Source: Actinoallomurus sp050942425 (GTDB lineage: Bacteria; Actinomycetota; Actinomycetes; Streptosporangiales; Streptosporangiaceae). From it: a stretch of 64,000 nt of DNA. Shown one piece after another: positions 33,420 through 42,157 of this stretch. Below the pieces are notes generated by a model, which ran no database searches, was not told where the DNA came from, and saw only the letters and a list, made by a program, of their open reading frames with translations. The position numbers and the translations under genes were made by a program. Location: positions 5,642,001 to 5,706,000 of the forward strand of contig NZ_CP192063.1 in the NCBI RefSeq assembly GCF_050942425.1, in the 5' to 3' direction. Within the stretch, counting starts at the first letter, position 1. Every line of letters begins with the position of its first letter.

Positions 33420-36278
33420 ATGTCCAAACCACGGATCGCGACGGTACCGGTCGCGGTCGCACTCGCCGTCGCGGCCACCCTCCCGGCGGCGTCGGCCGCC
33501 CACGCGACTGCTCCAGGCCACGTGTCCGCCAAGCCCCAGCCTGGGGGCCACTCGGCCTTCACCCCCGACGCCTTCACGACCGATCCGTCCCCGGCCACCC
33601 GCAGCAAAGCGGTCTCCGACGCGCGTAAGGCGCTCGCAGCCCACGAAGGTGCCGCGCACATCAAGCCGGGCGACGTCCTGACACCGCGAACCGTGGTGGT
33701 CGCCAAGGACGGTACGGCCGACGTGCGGTTCGACCGGACGTTCAAGGGCCTGCCGGTCTACGGCGGCGACCTGATCGTCCACCTCAAGCCCGGCGGGTCG
33801 TACAAGACGCTCAACACCGCCACCCCCGCCGCCGCCGTCTCCACGACCCCCACGGTCGCCGCCGCGAGCGCTGCCCGCACCTCACGCGCCCGACTGCACG
33901 GCACCGTCTCCTCGGTCGGTTCCCCTCACCTGGCGGTGTGGGCGACGCGCAGTTCGTCCCAACTCGTGTGGGAGACCGTCGTCCGCGGCGTCCGCGCCGA
34001 CCAGGCGCCGAGCGTGCTGCACGTGCTGGTGGACGCGCGTAAGGGCACGGTCGTGACCGAGCGGGACGAGATCCAGACGCTGCTGTCGTCGGCGCAGCAG
34101 AAGGCCGCCGCCAAGGCGGGGGCGTCGCCGCAGATCGCCGGGACCGGGAACTCGATCTACAGCGGCTCGGTGTCGATCGACCTCACCCAGTCCGGCAGCA
34201 CGTGGTCGATGAAGGACCCCTCGCACGGCAACGGGTTCACGACCGATCTCAATCACGCGACAAGTGGCACCGGCACCATTTTCAGTAACACGACGGGGAC
34301 GTTCGGGAACGGCACGAACAGCGACCCGGCATCGGCGGGCGTGGACGCGCACTACGGCGCCGCCGACACCTATGACTACTACAAGAATGTGCACGGCCGT
34401 AGCGGCATCTTCGGTAATGGGGCCGGGGTGCCGTCTCGGACGCACTATGGCAACGCCTACGTCAATGCCTTCTGGGACGGCACCCAGATGACGTACGGCG
34501 ACGGGGCGGGCAATGCCCGGCCGCTCGTCGAGCTTGACGTCGCCGGCCACGAGATGAGCCACGGCGTCAGCGGCGCTCTCACCGGCTGGGGTGAGAACGG
34601 TGAGACCGGCGGCATGAACGAGGGCACCAGCGACATCTTCGGCACCATGGTGGAGTTCTACGCGAACAACGCCAAGGACACGCCCGACTACACGATCGGC
34701 GAGCTGATCAACATCAACGGCGACAACAAGCCGCTGCGCTACATGTACCAGCCCTCGCTCGACGGCGCCTCGCCGGACTGCTACACGAGCAGCAACGGCT
34801 CGCTGGACCCGCACTACTCGCTCGGCCCACTGAGCCACTGGTTCTTCCTCCTGGCCGTCGGCAGCGGCGACCACGGGTACGGCAACAGCCCGACCTGCAA
34901 CAGCTCGACCGTCACCGGCATCGGCAACGACAAGGCCGGCAAGATCTGGTACAAGGCGCTCGCGTCCTACGCCAACAGCAACGATACCTACGCCAACGCG
35001 CGCACCGACTCGCTCAAGGCCGCCGCCGATCTGTACGGCACGCACTGCACCGAGTACAACACCGTGAACGCCGCCTGGGCCGCCGTCAGCGTGACCGGCG
35101 CGGATCCGGTGCCGGGCAAGTGCCCGCCGCCGCCCGGCCATCTCGCCTACACCGGGCCCACCACGGCCGACTATCACGACTCCTTCACCGCATCGGCGAA
35201 ACTGACGGTCGCGGGCGCTCCGGTCACCGGGGCGACGGTCGACTTCTCACTCGGTCACGGTGACGCCGGCGAGACCTGCAGCGCCGCGACCGATGGCTCC
35301 GGTACGGCGGCGTGCGCGCTCACTCCGGACGAAGCCGCCGGCTCGACGACGCTGACCGCCTCCTTCGCCGGCAACGACTCGGCGGGACCCGCGTCGGTGT
35401 CCGTGCCCTTCACCATCACCAAGGAGGAGACGACCCTCACCTACACCGGGCCCACGCACATCGCCAACGCCACACCCGTACATCTGAACGGTGTGCTGAA
35501 GGAGGACGGCACGGCGCCCATCGCCGGGCGTACGGTCACATTCCGGATCGGCGCCGGCTCGTCCCAGCAGACCTGCACCGGCACCACGAACGCGTCCGGC
35601 ACCGCCGACTGCGTCATCACACCGGACCAGCCGCTGAACGACGCGGGGACGGTGCCGCTCACGGCCGACTTCGCGGGCGATGCGTTCTACCAGCCCTCCA
35701 GCGCATCCGCGACGCTGCTCCTGCAGTTCATGACCGGACGCGCGTACGGTCTCACGGCTACCGTGCAGCTGCCTCTGTTGTCGGTGACTCAGCCACCGAC
35801 GCCGGACACCGGCCCGGTGCGCACGGCCGGCGCGACCACGACCAGCACACCGTGCTCGGTGAAGCTCACGCTGATCATCTTGTCGGCCGATGGGTTGTGC
35901 CCGAAGGTGACGACCACCGTCAACCCGGGTACCTCGACCGCCACGACGACCGTGGACGATGTCAGCATCGGCATTCCCGGCGTCCCGGCGATCAAGGTGA
36001 CGAACATCAAGGCGACCTCCACCAGCCGCTGCACGGCGGCGAGCGGCAGCGTCACCGCGGCCACCCTCAGCATCGGAGGCGTGCCCGTCACGATTCCAAC
36101 GGCTCCCAACAGCAAGATCGACCTGCCCGGCGTCGGGCGGCTCACGGTGAACGAGCAGATCCCGTTGAACGGCGCCGACGCGGGACTGACCGTCAACGGC
36201 CTTCACCTCACCGCCCTCGGCAACGCCGTTGACGTGGTGATCGCCTCGGCCACCAGCGACGCTCACAACTGCGGCTGA
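33420..36278 (+). CDS. Secreted M4-family (thermolysin-like) metalloprotease with Ig-like and anchor-type C-terminal domains
   Basis: ATG 33420 begins a signal peptide (MSKPRIATVPVAVALAVAA, cut near residue 29); an ATG at 33408 is also possible. The 952-residue product has an FTP/PepSY propeptide (about 60-230) and then the M4 catalytic domain. Its zinc motif is HEMSH (about 376) with the third ligand in GGMNEGTSD (about 400); the C-terminal half contains SLGPLSHWFF with the catalytic His. Two Ig-like repeats follow (about 565-660 and 665-765, both with YTGPT and GTAxC segments), then a Cys-containing domain resembling choice-of-anchor P (about 770-952). It is an extracellular neutral protease. 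It is convergent with the esterase gene across a strong hairpin. Confidence 0.92.
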   Translation: MSKPRIATVPVAVALAVAATLPAASAAHATAPGHVSAKPQPGGHSAFTPDAFTTDPSPATRSKAVSDARKALAAHEGAAHIKPGDVLTPRTVVVAKDGTADVRFDRTFKGLPVYGGDLIVHLKPGGSYKTLNTATPAAAVSTTPTVAAASAARTSRARLHGTVSSVGSPHLAVWATRSSSQLVWETVVRGVRADQAPSVLHVLVDARKGTVVTERDEIQTLLSSAQQKAAAKAGASPQIAGTGNSIYSGSVSIDLTQSGSTWSMKDPSHGNGFTTDLNHATSGTGTIFSNTTGTFGNGTNSDPASAGVDAHYGAADTYDYYKNVHGRSGIFGNGAGVPSRTHYGNAYVNAFWDGTQMTYGDGAGNARPLVELDVAGHEMSHGVSGALTGWGENGETGGMNEGTSDIFGTMVEFYANNAKDTPDYTIGELININGDNKPLRYMYQPSLDGASPDCYTSSNGSLDPHYSLGPLSHWFFLLAVGSGDHGYGNSPTCNSSTVTGIGNDKAGKIWYKALASYANSNDTYANARTDSLKAAADLYGTHCTEYNTVNAAWAAVSVTGADPVPGKCPPPPGHLAYTGPTTADYHDSFTASAKLTVAGAPVTGATVDFSLGHGDAGETCSAATDGSGTAACALTPDEAAGSTTLTASFAGNDSAGPASVSVPFTITKEETTLTYTGPTHIANATPVHLNGVLKEDGTAPIAGRTVTFRIGAGSSQQTCTGTTNASGTADCVITPDQPLNDAGTVPLTADFAGDAFYQPSSASATLLLQFMTGRAYGLTATVQLPLLSVTQPPTPDTGPVRTAGATTTSTPCSVKLTLIILSADGLCPKVTTTVNPGTSTATTTVDDVSIGIPGVPAIKVTNIKATSTSRCTAASGSVTAATLSIGGVPVTIPTAPNSKIDLPGVGRLTVNEQIPLNGADAGLTVNGLHLTALGNAVDVVIASATSDAHNCG

Positions 36279-36288
36279 CCACCTCGAC

Positions 36289-36326
36289 GGCCGCCCGGCC
36301 GGGACACTGCGCCCGGCCGGGCGGCC
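36289..36326. terminator. Strong bidirectional hairpin between convergent genes
   Basis: Perfect 15-bp arms (GGCCGCCCGGCCGGG and its complement) with an 8-nt loop lie 10 bp after the protease stop and 50 bp from the end of the esterase gene. There is no U-tract, as is usual in high-GC actinomycetes. It very likely ends transcription from both sides. Confidence 0.8.
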
Positions 36327-36376
36327 CGCGGACCTGGTCGTTGCCCGGCCCTACGCGGCCCGGCAGGACGTCCGGA

Positions 36377-37621
36377 TCACAGCAGCGACAGGTCGATCGC
36401 GCTGCCCATGGCGGCGTATCCGGTGTCGCCGGGATGGAGGTGGTCGCCGGAGTCGTAGGCGGGCAGCATCCGGTGCGCGTCCGCGGGGTCGCGGACGACC
36501 GCGTCGAAGTCCACCACGGCGTCGAAGACGCCGGCCGTGCGGATCCAGGTGTTGACCGCCTGCCGGGTCTCCTCCTCCGGGGTGGTGTAGCACGAGCAGC
36601 CCTCGAATGGGGTGAGCGTGCCGCCGAGAACGCGCAGGCCGTGGGCGTGGGAGCGCTGGACGATCTCGGCGAGGCCGGCTGTGATCTTCGCCGGATCGAG
36701 CTGGTGGGGTGTCTGCTGGATGTCGTTGATCCCTTCCAGCACGATGACGGTCCGGACGCCGGGCTGCGCGAACACGTCCTGGTCGAGACGCTTCAGGGCC
36801 GCCTCGCCCGCGGATCCGCCGTCGAGGAGGACACGGTTGCCGCTGATGCCGGCGTTCAGCACGCCGAACCGGTGGCCGGGCGGGCTCACGAGAATCCGGC
36901 CGGCCAGGATGTCGGGCCAGCGGTGGTCGAGGTCGTTGGCGGATCGGTAGCCGTCGGTGATGGAGTCGCCGAGGGCCACGACGGCACCACGGGCGCCTGA
37001 GCCGGCCACGTCGACGCCGGAGACGAAGTGCCAGGCGGTGGTGGTCTCCGGGAAGGCCGCCGCGCCGGTCGCGTCGGCCGCGTCGGCGCCGCGGGCGAAG
37101 AAGGAGTGCTGCACGGCGAGCGGGTGGTAGCTCATGGGGGTCGCGTACCCGGGCGTGAAGGTGGTGACGAGCAGGTCCCGGGCGGGCGGCACCGTCAGCG
37201 CCACCGGATCACTGACGACGGTGCCGCCCGGCGGAATCGTCACCGCCGCGACGCCGTGGAAGGTGACCTCGCGCAGCGTGCCCGGGGCCACCTGAGGGCT
37301 GTCGGAGACCACCGGCAGGGCCACCGTGGTGTGCCGTACCGGCAGGGCCGCCGTGCCGTACCTGTTGGACAGCCGCACGCGTACCGCGACGCCTCCGATG
37401 GTGGTGTGGACGACGTCGCGGATCGTGCAGTCGGCGCAGCCGTTGTCCACGGCGGCGGCGAGGGCGGCCGCCCAGGTGCCGACCCAGCGTCCGGGCGGAT
37501 CGCCGGCGGACGGCCGCGGCCGGGAACCGGCGGCCACCGGCTGGACGGCGCCGAGCAGCGCCAGCAGAAGCGCGCCGATAGCGACCGTCAGGGACCTGCT
37601 TGAGGCTTTGATGCGGAACAT
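36377..37621 (-). CDS. Secreted SGNH/GDSL-type esterase
   Basis: This 414-residue protein has a signal peptide (about 1-31) and GGGAGG upstream of its ATG. After an N-terminal beta domain (about 45-190), the SGNH blocks appear: VVALGDSITDGYRS with the nucleophile Ser (about 217), NAGISGNRVL, EGINDIQQ, and GDHLHPGDTGY with the catalytic Asp-His. The family removes acyl or acetyl groups from lipids or polysaccharides; the substrate cannot be read from sequence. A LacI-type palindrome 14 bp upstream of the start suggests carbohydrate control, so a polysaccharide esterase is favoured. Confidence 0.9.
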   Translation of the reverse strand: MFRIKASSRSLTVAIGALLLALLGAVQPVAAGSRPRPSAGDPPGRWVGTWAAALAAAVDNGCADCTIRDVVHTTIGGVAVRVRLSNRYGTAALPVRHTTVALPVVSDSPQVAPGTLREVTFHGVAAVTIPPGGTVVSDPVALTVPPARDLLVTTFTPGYATPMSYHPLAVQHSFFARGADAADATGAAAFPETTTAWHFVSGVDVAGSGARGAVVALGDSITDGYRSANDLDHRWPDILAGRILVSPPGHRFGVLNAGISGNRVLLDGGSAGEAALKRLDQDVFAQPGVRTVIVLEGINDIQQTPHQLDPAKITAGLAEIVQRSHAHGLRVLGGTLTPFEGCSCYTTPEEETRQAVNTWIRTAGVFDAVVDFDAVVRDPADAHRMLPAYDSGDHLHPGDTGYAAMGSAIDLSLL

Positions 37622-37634
37622 CCGAAACCTCCCA

Positions 37635-37648
37635 TGACAACGTTGTCA
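37635..37648. promoter_or_regulatory. LacI-type operator palindrome TGACAACGTTGTCA
   Basis: A perfect 14-bp palindrome with a central CG lies 14 bp upstream of the SGNH esterase start, where a bound repressor would block transcription. The form matches LacI/GalR-family operators. A 13/14 copy is at 21503. No LacI-family gene is in the window. Confidence 0.6.
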
Positions 37649-37704
37649 AAGTCGCCTGGAGTGTCCCTCCGCCGCCGGCCTTCGTCAATGCGTCAATTTC
37701 CGGC

Positions 37705-38856
37705 CTACCGACCCGGCTCATACAGGAGATGGCGCTCGCGGAGGGCTCGGAACGCGTTCAGGGGGTCCTCCCACGATGCGGTGATGTCGGCGGCGTCCCC
37801 GCCGGCGTCGATCGATTCGCGCAGCGCCGCCGAGCCGGCCAGTTTGTCGCAGAACGGTGTCCGCCACGCGAAGTCGTCCGGCCAGCGGCAGCGGACGGTG
37901 GCGAGGATCGCGACGGCGGCGTGGACGGGGTCGAACCGCCGGGTATCGGTGACGTGCAGCTGAAGACCGTGCACCGGTGTCCCGGCGTGCTTGGAGAACG
38001 CCGGAACGAAGCTGGTCGGCCGCACCGCCACCCCCGGCAGGTCCAGCGCGGCGATCGAGCGGGCGAGGCGTGCGTCCAGCCAGGGCGCGCCGAGCACCTC
38101 GAACGGCGTCGTCGTTCCCCTGCCCTCGGACAGGTTGGTGCCCTCGACCAGGCCGATACCGGGGTAGCACGCGGCGGTGACGGCGGTGGGGATGTTCGGC
38201 GACGGAGGAACCCACACGAGCCCGGTGTCGCCGAACCGCATCTCCCGTCGCCACCCGCGCATCGGCACGACATCGACCTGCACGTCCCCGATCAGATCGG
38301 CGAAGAGGCGCGCCAGTTCGCCGATGGTCATGCCGTGCCGCAGCGGGATGGGCGCACGTCCGACGAACGACGCGAATTCCGCGGCGAGCATCGGGCCGGC
38401 CACGATGTCGCCGCCCACGGGGTTGGGCCGGTCGAGGACCAGGACCGGCACTCCGGCCAGGCCCGCCGCCACGAGCATGTCGTACATGCTCCACACATAA
38501 GTGTAGAACCGGGCGCCGACATCTTGCAGGTCGATGAGCAGCAGTTCCACGCCGGCGGCGCGCACCCGGTCGGCGATCTCCGCCGGCTCTCGCCGATAGG
38601 TGTCGACGACCGGAATCCCGGTGTCCGCGTCGACCGTCGAGGATTCGGATTCGGCGGCCTGCGCGGTGCTGCGGAACCCGTGCTCGGGTCCGAAGACCGA
38701 CACGACCTGGAAGCCCGCCGCCAGCAGTGCGTCGAGGTCGTGACGCAGGTCGGGCGTGACCGACGCGGCCGACGCCAGCAGCCCGATCGCGGCGCCTTTG
38801 ACCTGCGAGGAGACCGCGTCATCAAGCAATTGGTCGATCCCCGGCGAAACGCGCAT
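37705..38856 (-). CDS. namZ: NamZ-type exo-beta-N-acetylmuramidase (DUF1343)
   Basis: ATG 38856 is chosen for its GGGAG ribosome site over an upstream in-frame ATG at 38943. The 383-residue protein shows DUF1343 hallmarks: VVSVFGPEHGFRS (with a Glu expected to be catalytic), IDLQDVGARFYTYVWSM, LDRPNPVGG and CYPGIGLVEGTNLSEGRGTT. The family removes N-acetylmuramic acid from the non-reducing end of peptidoglycan fragments. Unlike the secreted Bacillus enzyme there is no signal peptide, so it probably acts in the cytoplasm on imported muropeptides. It is divergent from nagZ, its usual partner, with a shared promoter region. Confidence 0.9.
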   Translation of the reverse strand: MRVSPGIDQLLDDAVSSQVKGAAIGLLASAASVTPDLRHDLDALLAAGFQVVSVFGPEHGFRSTAQAAESESSTVDADTGIPVVDTYRREPAEIADRVRAAGVELLLIDLQDVGARFYTYVWSMYDMLVAAGLAGVPVLVLDRPNPVGGDIVAGPMLAAEFASFVGRAPIPLRHGMTIGELARLFADLIGDVQVDVVPMRGWRREMRFGDTGLVWVPPSPNIPTAVTAACYPGIGLVEGTNLSEGRGTTTPFEVLGAPWLDARLARSIAALDLPGVAVRPTSFVPAFSKHAGTPVHGLQLHVTDTRRFDPVHAAVAILATVRCRWPDDFAWRTPFCDKLAGSAALRESIDAGGDAADITASWEDPLNAFRALRERHLLYEPGR

Positions 38857-38977
38857 TTGCTCTCCCAGGACGTCGCGAGTCGGTGATTCCAGGACCGCTA
38901 GGCGCGGTCGTTTCCTGACAAATCCGGCTTTCGGGACACGCAATGCGGACGATCTGGTCTCTAGTGCGATCGCGTTC

Positions 38978-38995
38978 TTGATCGTAAGCTATCAA
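38978..38995. promoter_or_regulatory. Inverted repeat in the namZ-nagZ divergent promoter
   Basis: TTGAT-N8-ATCAA lies 42 bp before nagZ and about 120 bp from namZ, in the relatively AT-rich part of the shared promoter region. Its position suits an operator controlling both muropeptide enzymes. The regulator is not encoded nearby. Confidence 0.4.
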
Positions 38996-39036
38996 CGTCA
39001 CCGCTTGGCCGATCGAAGGAAATTTACAGAGGAGCC

Positions 39037-40488
39037 ATGACGGACCTTGACCGTTGCCTGCTCGTGCGCATGCGAGGGCATGCCATCACCGACGAACTCG
39101 CCGCATGGTCGCGTGACGGCCTTGGCGGGGTCATCCTCTACCGCGACAACATCCGGGACCAGGAACAGCTCCGAACACTGATCGCCGATCTGCGGGCCGC
39201 CTCGCCGGATCTGCTGGTGGCGGTCGACGACGAGGGCGGCGACATCACCCGCCTCGAGGCCGCGACCGGATCGTCCTATCCCGGTCACCGGGCCCTCGGA
39301 GCGATCGACGACCCGGCGCTGACCCGGGACGTGGCCGCGGCGATCGGCGGCGAACTGGCCGCACTCGGCGTGAACCTGGACCTGGCGCCCGTCGCCGACG
39401 TCAACACCAATCCAATGAACCCGATCATCGGCGTCCGGTCCTTCGGCGCGGACCCCGCCGTCGTGGCGGCGCACTCGGCCGCGTTCGTCGGCGGTCTCCA
39501 GTCGCGCGGTGTCGCGGCGTGCGCCAAGCACTTTCCCGGGCACGGCGACACCGATCGAGACTCCCACCTCACCCTGCCGACCGTCTCGCGTGACGAGGCC
39601 GACCTGCGCCGGATCGACCTCCCGCCGTTCGCGGCGGCCATCCGAGCGGGGGTGCGTTCGGTCATGAGCGCCCACGTCCTCGTCCCGGCCCTCGACACCG
39701 AACCCGCCACCGTGAGCGAACGCATCCTGACCGGACTGCTGCGCGCGGAGATGGGCTTCGAGGGCGTCGTGATCACCGACGCGCTGAACATGAACGCCAT
39801 CCAGGACACGATGGGGATCGAGGCCGGAGCCGTACACGCCATGAGCGCCGGCGCCGACCTGCTGTGCCTCGACACCGACTGGGAAACGCAGCAGGCCGTA
39901 CGGCACGCGCTGGCCCGCGAGGCACGGTCCCGGCCGGCCTTCAGGGCCCGGCTCACGCAGGCCGCCGAGCGCGTGAACGCCCTGGCCGCGTGGGTGGACC
40001 CGGAGACGGAAGCCGAGGCCGACCCGGCGCTCGGCCTCCGAGCGGCACGGCGCGCGCTGCTGGTGTCCACCGGTGACGCGGCTCCGCTGCCACTCACCGG
40101 ACCGCCCTACGTCGTGCAACTCCGCGTCACCCCCGACCGCGCGGGCATCGGCGGCCGCGCGGCCAGTCTGCTCGCGACACTCCGGGAGTTCGACCCGCGG
40201 GTCGACGGGGTGACGCTGACCGCCGAACCCGACCCCGACGCCGTACTGCCCGCCGCGGCCGGACGGCCACTCGTCGTCGCCGTGCGTGACGCGCACCGCC
40301 ATGACTGGCAGCGCCGGACGATCGAGGGGCTGTGCGCGCGGCGGCCGGACGCCGTCGTCGTGGCGACCGGCCTTCCCTCCGACCGGGACCTGGCGCCCGG
40401 ACGGTTCCTCTGCACGTACGGCGGAGGCCGGGCGCAGGTACGGGCCGCGGCCGAAGCGCTGCTGGGTGCTCCGGAAGACGGCAGGTGA
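39037..40488 (+). CDS. nagZ: NagZ-type beta-N-acetylglucosaminidase (GH3)
   Basis: This 483-residue protein starts at ATG with GAGGAG upstream. GH3 NagZ signatures are clear: LAPVADVNTNPMNPIIGVRSFG, KHFPGHGDTDRDSH with the His-Asp acid/base dyad of NagZ enzymes, and GVVITDALNMNAI with the nucleophile Asp. A C-terminal extension (about 350-483) carries a further alpha/beta domain seen in actinobacterial and Bacillus NagZ. There is no signal peptide, so it cleaves GlcNAc from muropeptides in the cytoplasm, next to NamZ. It heads an operon with GNAT, PIG-L and peptide-importer genes. Confidence 0.93.
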   Translation: MTDLDRCLLVRMRGHAITDELAAWSRDGLGGVILYRDNIRDQEQLRTLIADLRAASPDLLVAVDDEGGDITRLEAATGSSYPGHRALGAIDDPALTRDVAAAIGGELAALGVNLDLAPVADVNTNPMNPIIGVRSFGADPAVVAAHSAAFVGGLQSRGVAACAKHFPGHGDTDRDSHLTLPTVSRDEADLRRIDLPPFAAAIRAGVRSVMSAHVLVPALDTEPATVSERILTGLLRAEMGFEGVVITDALNMNAIQDTMGIEAGAVHAMSAGADLLCLDTDWETQQAVRHALAREARSRPAFRARLTQAAERVNALAAWVDPETEAEADPALGLRAARRALLVSTGDAAPLPLTGPPYVVQLRVTPDRAGIGGRAASLLATLREFDPRVDGVTLTAEPDPDAVLPAAAGRPLVVAVRDAHRHDWQRRTIEGLCARRPDAVVVATGLPSDRDLAPGRFLCTYGGGRAQVRAAAEALLGAPEDGR

Positions 40489-40495
40489 GGCGTTG

Positions 40496-41452
40496 ATGAC
40501 CGAGATCACCATCCGAGGGTTCGCCCCGCACGACGCGCCGGACCTCGTCGACGCCTGGAACCGCTGCCTCCCGCACGACCCGATCACGGCCGGCTGGTTC
40601 CGCGACAGTGTCCTCCTCGACCCGAACTTCGACCCCGAAGGCCTGCGCGTCGCCGTCGCCGACGGCCAGGTCGCCGGATGCGCCTACGCGGTGAGGCGGC
40701 TCACGCCGCTCGCGGGCACCGATCTCGAACCCGAGACCGGCTGGATCCCGTTCTTCTTCGTCGATCCCCGACATCGGCGGCGGGGCGTCGGCCGGCGGCT
40801 GCTCGACGAGGCGCTGGGCTTCCTGCGCGCCGCCGGCCGCAGCCGGGTCGACTTCGCCTCCTACACGCCGAACTACTTTCTGCCCGGCGCCGACGCCGAG
40901 ACGTACCCGGCCGGGTACGCGACGCTGCGGGCGCTGGGCTTCACCGACCTCTACTCACCGGTGGCCATGGACCGGAGCCTCGTCGGCCATGTCACTCCGG
41001 GCGACGTCCGTGCTCTCCAGGCCGCGCGTACGGCCGAAGGGTACGACTTCCGCCCACCGGATGACGGCGAGTTGCCGGAGCTCATCCGTTTCGCCGGTGA
41101 GGTGTTCAACCCGGACTGGGGGGAGGCCGTACGGAACGCCGTTCTGGGCGGGATCCCGCGCGACCGGATCCTGCTCGCCCGCACCGCCGACCGGCTCGCC
41201 GGGTTCGCGATGTACGGCGCGTACCGCGGCATCCCGGAGCGGTTCGGCCCGTTCGGCGTCGACCCGGCCGAGCGCGGCACCGGGCTCGGCAAGATCCTGC
41301 TGCACGCGGTGATGACCCGGATGCGCGCGGAAGGGCTGCACTCCTCCTGGTTCCTGTGGACGGGTGAGGCGAGCCCGGCCGGTCACCTCTACGCCAAGGC
41401 CGGCTACACGATCACGCGGAGGTTCCACGTCATGAGATGTCAGCTCGGATGA
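40496..41452 (+). CDS. Tandem GNAT-domain acetyltransferase
   Basis: This 318-residue protein starts at ATG 40496, 7 bp after nagZ, with AGGTGAGG upstream. It has two GNAT folds. The first carries the acetyl-CoA loop in FFFVDPRHRRRGVGRRLL (about 85-102), and the second has FGVDPAERGTGLGKILL (about 255-271). The domains may act as a pseudo-dimer. The substrate is unknown; its place between NagZ and a PIG-L deacetylase suggests amino-sugar or muropeptide acetylation, which is inference from context. Confidence 0.85.
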   Translation: MTEITIRGFAPHDAPDLVDAWNRCLPHDPITAGWFRDSVLLDPNFDPEGLRVAVADGQVAGCAYAVRRLTPLAGTDLEPETGWIPFFFVDPRHRRRGVGRRLLDEALGFLRAAGRSRVDFASYTPNYFLPGADAETYPAGYATLRALGFTDLYSPVAMDRSLVGHVTPGDVRALQAARTAEGYDFRPPDDGELPELIRFAGEVFNPDWGEAVRNAVLGGIPRDRILLARTADRLAGFAMYGAYRGIPERFGPFGVDPAERGTGLGKILLHAVMTRMRAEGLHSSWFLWTGEASPAGHLYAKAGYTITRRFHVMRCQLG

Positions 41453-42150
41453 CCCATGTCCTCGCCATCGGTGCCCACGCCGGAGACATGGATCTGACCA
41501 CGGGAGGCGTGCTCGTCCAGCACATCCAGGCCGGCCACCGGGCGACGCTTCTCCATCTGACGCTCGGGGAGCGCGGTCACCCGACGGTGCCACCCGGCGA
41601 GTACGCCCGGCAGAAACGGGAGGAGGCCGAGCTCTTCGCGGAGCGGATCGGCGCCGGGGTCCGCGTCCTCGACTACGAGGACGGGTTGCTCCCCGAGGAC
41701 GAGGACGTGAAGCTGCGGGTCGCCGACCTGATCCGCGAGCTGCGACCGGACGTGCTCCTGACGCACTGGAGCGCGAGCATCCACAAGGACCACGCTCGCA
41801 CCCACCGGATCGTCGAGGACGCGCGGTTCTACGCCGGGCTGCGCACCCTCACCCGGGAGCGGCCCGCGCACTGGGCGCCCGAGCTGTACTACGCCGACAA
41901 CTGGGAGGACGCGGAGGATTACCGGCCCGACGTCTTCATGGGCCTGACCGAGGAAGCCTACGAGACATGGTCCCAGGCGATGAGCGGCTACGCGTTCGCC
42001 CGAGGCGAGACGTACGGGTTCCCGTACGTCGACTACTACCGCGCGCTCGCGGTCGTCCGAGGGGCGCCCGCCGGCTTCCGCCACGCGCAGGCGTTCGCGG
42101 CACCGAAGGGGGCTCTCGATCGTCGTGCACGCTTCTTCGGAAAGGACTGA
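41449..42150 (+). CDS. PIG-L family N-acetyl-sugar deacetylase
   Basis: ATG 41449 overlaps the GNAT stop (ATGA); an ATG at 41437 is also possible. The 233-residue protein has the PIG-L/LmbE layout: VLAIGAHAGDMDLTTGG at the first metal site, where the usual HPDD is HAGD, LTLGERG, and HWSASIHKDHARTH at the second metal site. The family removes acetyl from GlcNAc-type sugars using Zn2+. With NagZ and NamZ next to it, GlcNAc or a MurNAc derivative is a plausible substrate. The changed HPDD motif is unusual but keeps the His and one Asp. Confidence 0.87.
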   Translation: MTHVLAIGAHAGDMDLTTGGVLVQHIQAGHRATLLHLTLGERGHPTVPPGEYARQKREEAELFAERIGAGVRVLDYEDGLLPEDEDVKLRVADLIRELRPDVLLTHWSASIHKDHARTHRIVEDARFYAGLRTLTRERPAHWAPELYYADNWEDAEDYRPDVFMGLTEEAYETWSQAMSGYAFARGETYGFPYVDYYRALAVVRGAPAGFRHAQAFAAPKGALDRRARFFGKD

Positions 42151-42157
42151 CCTCCAG

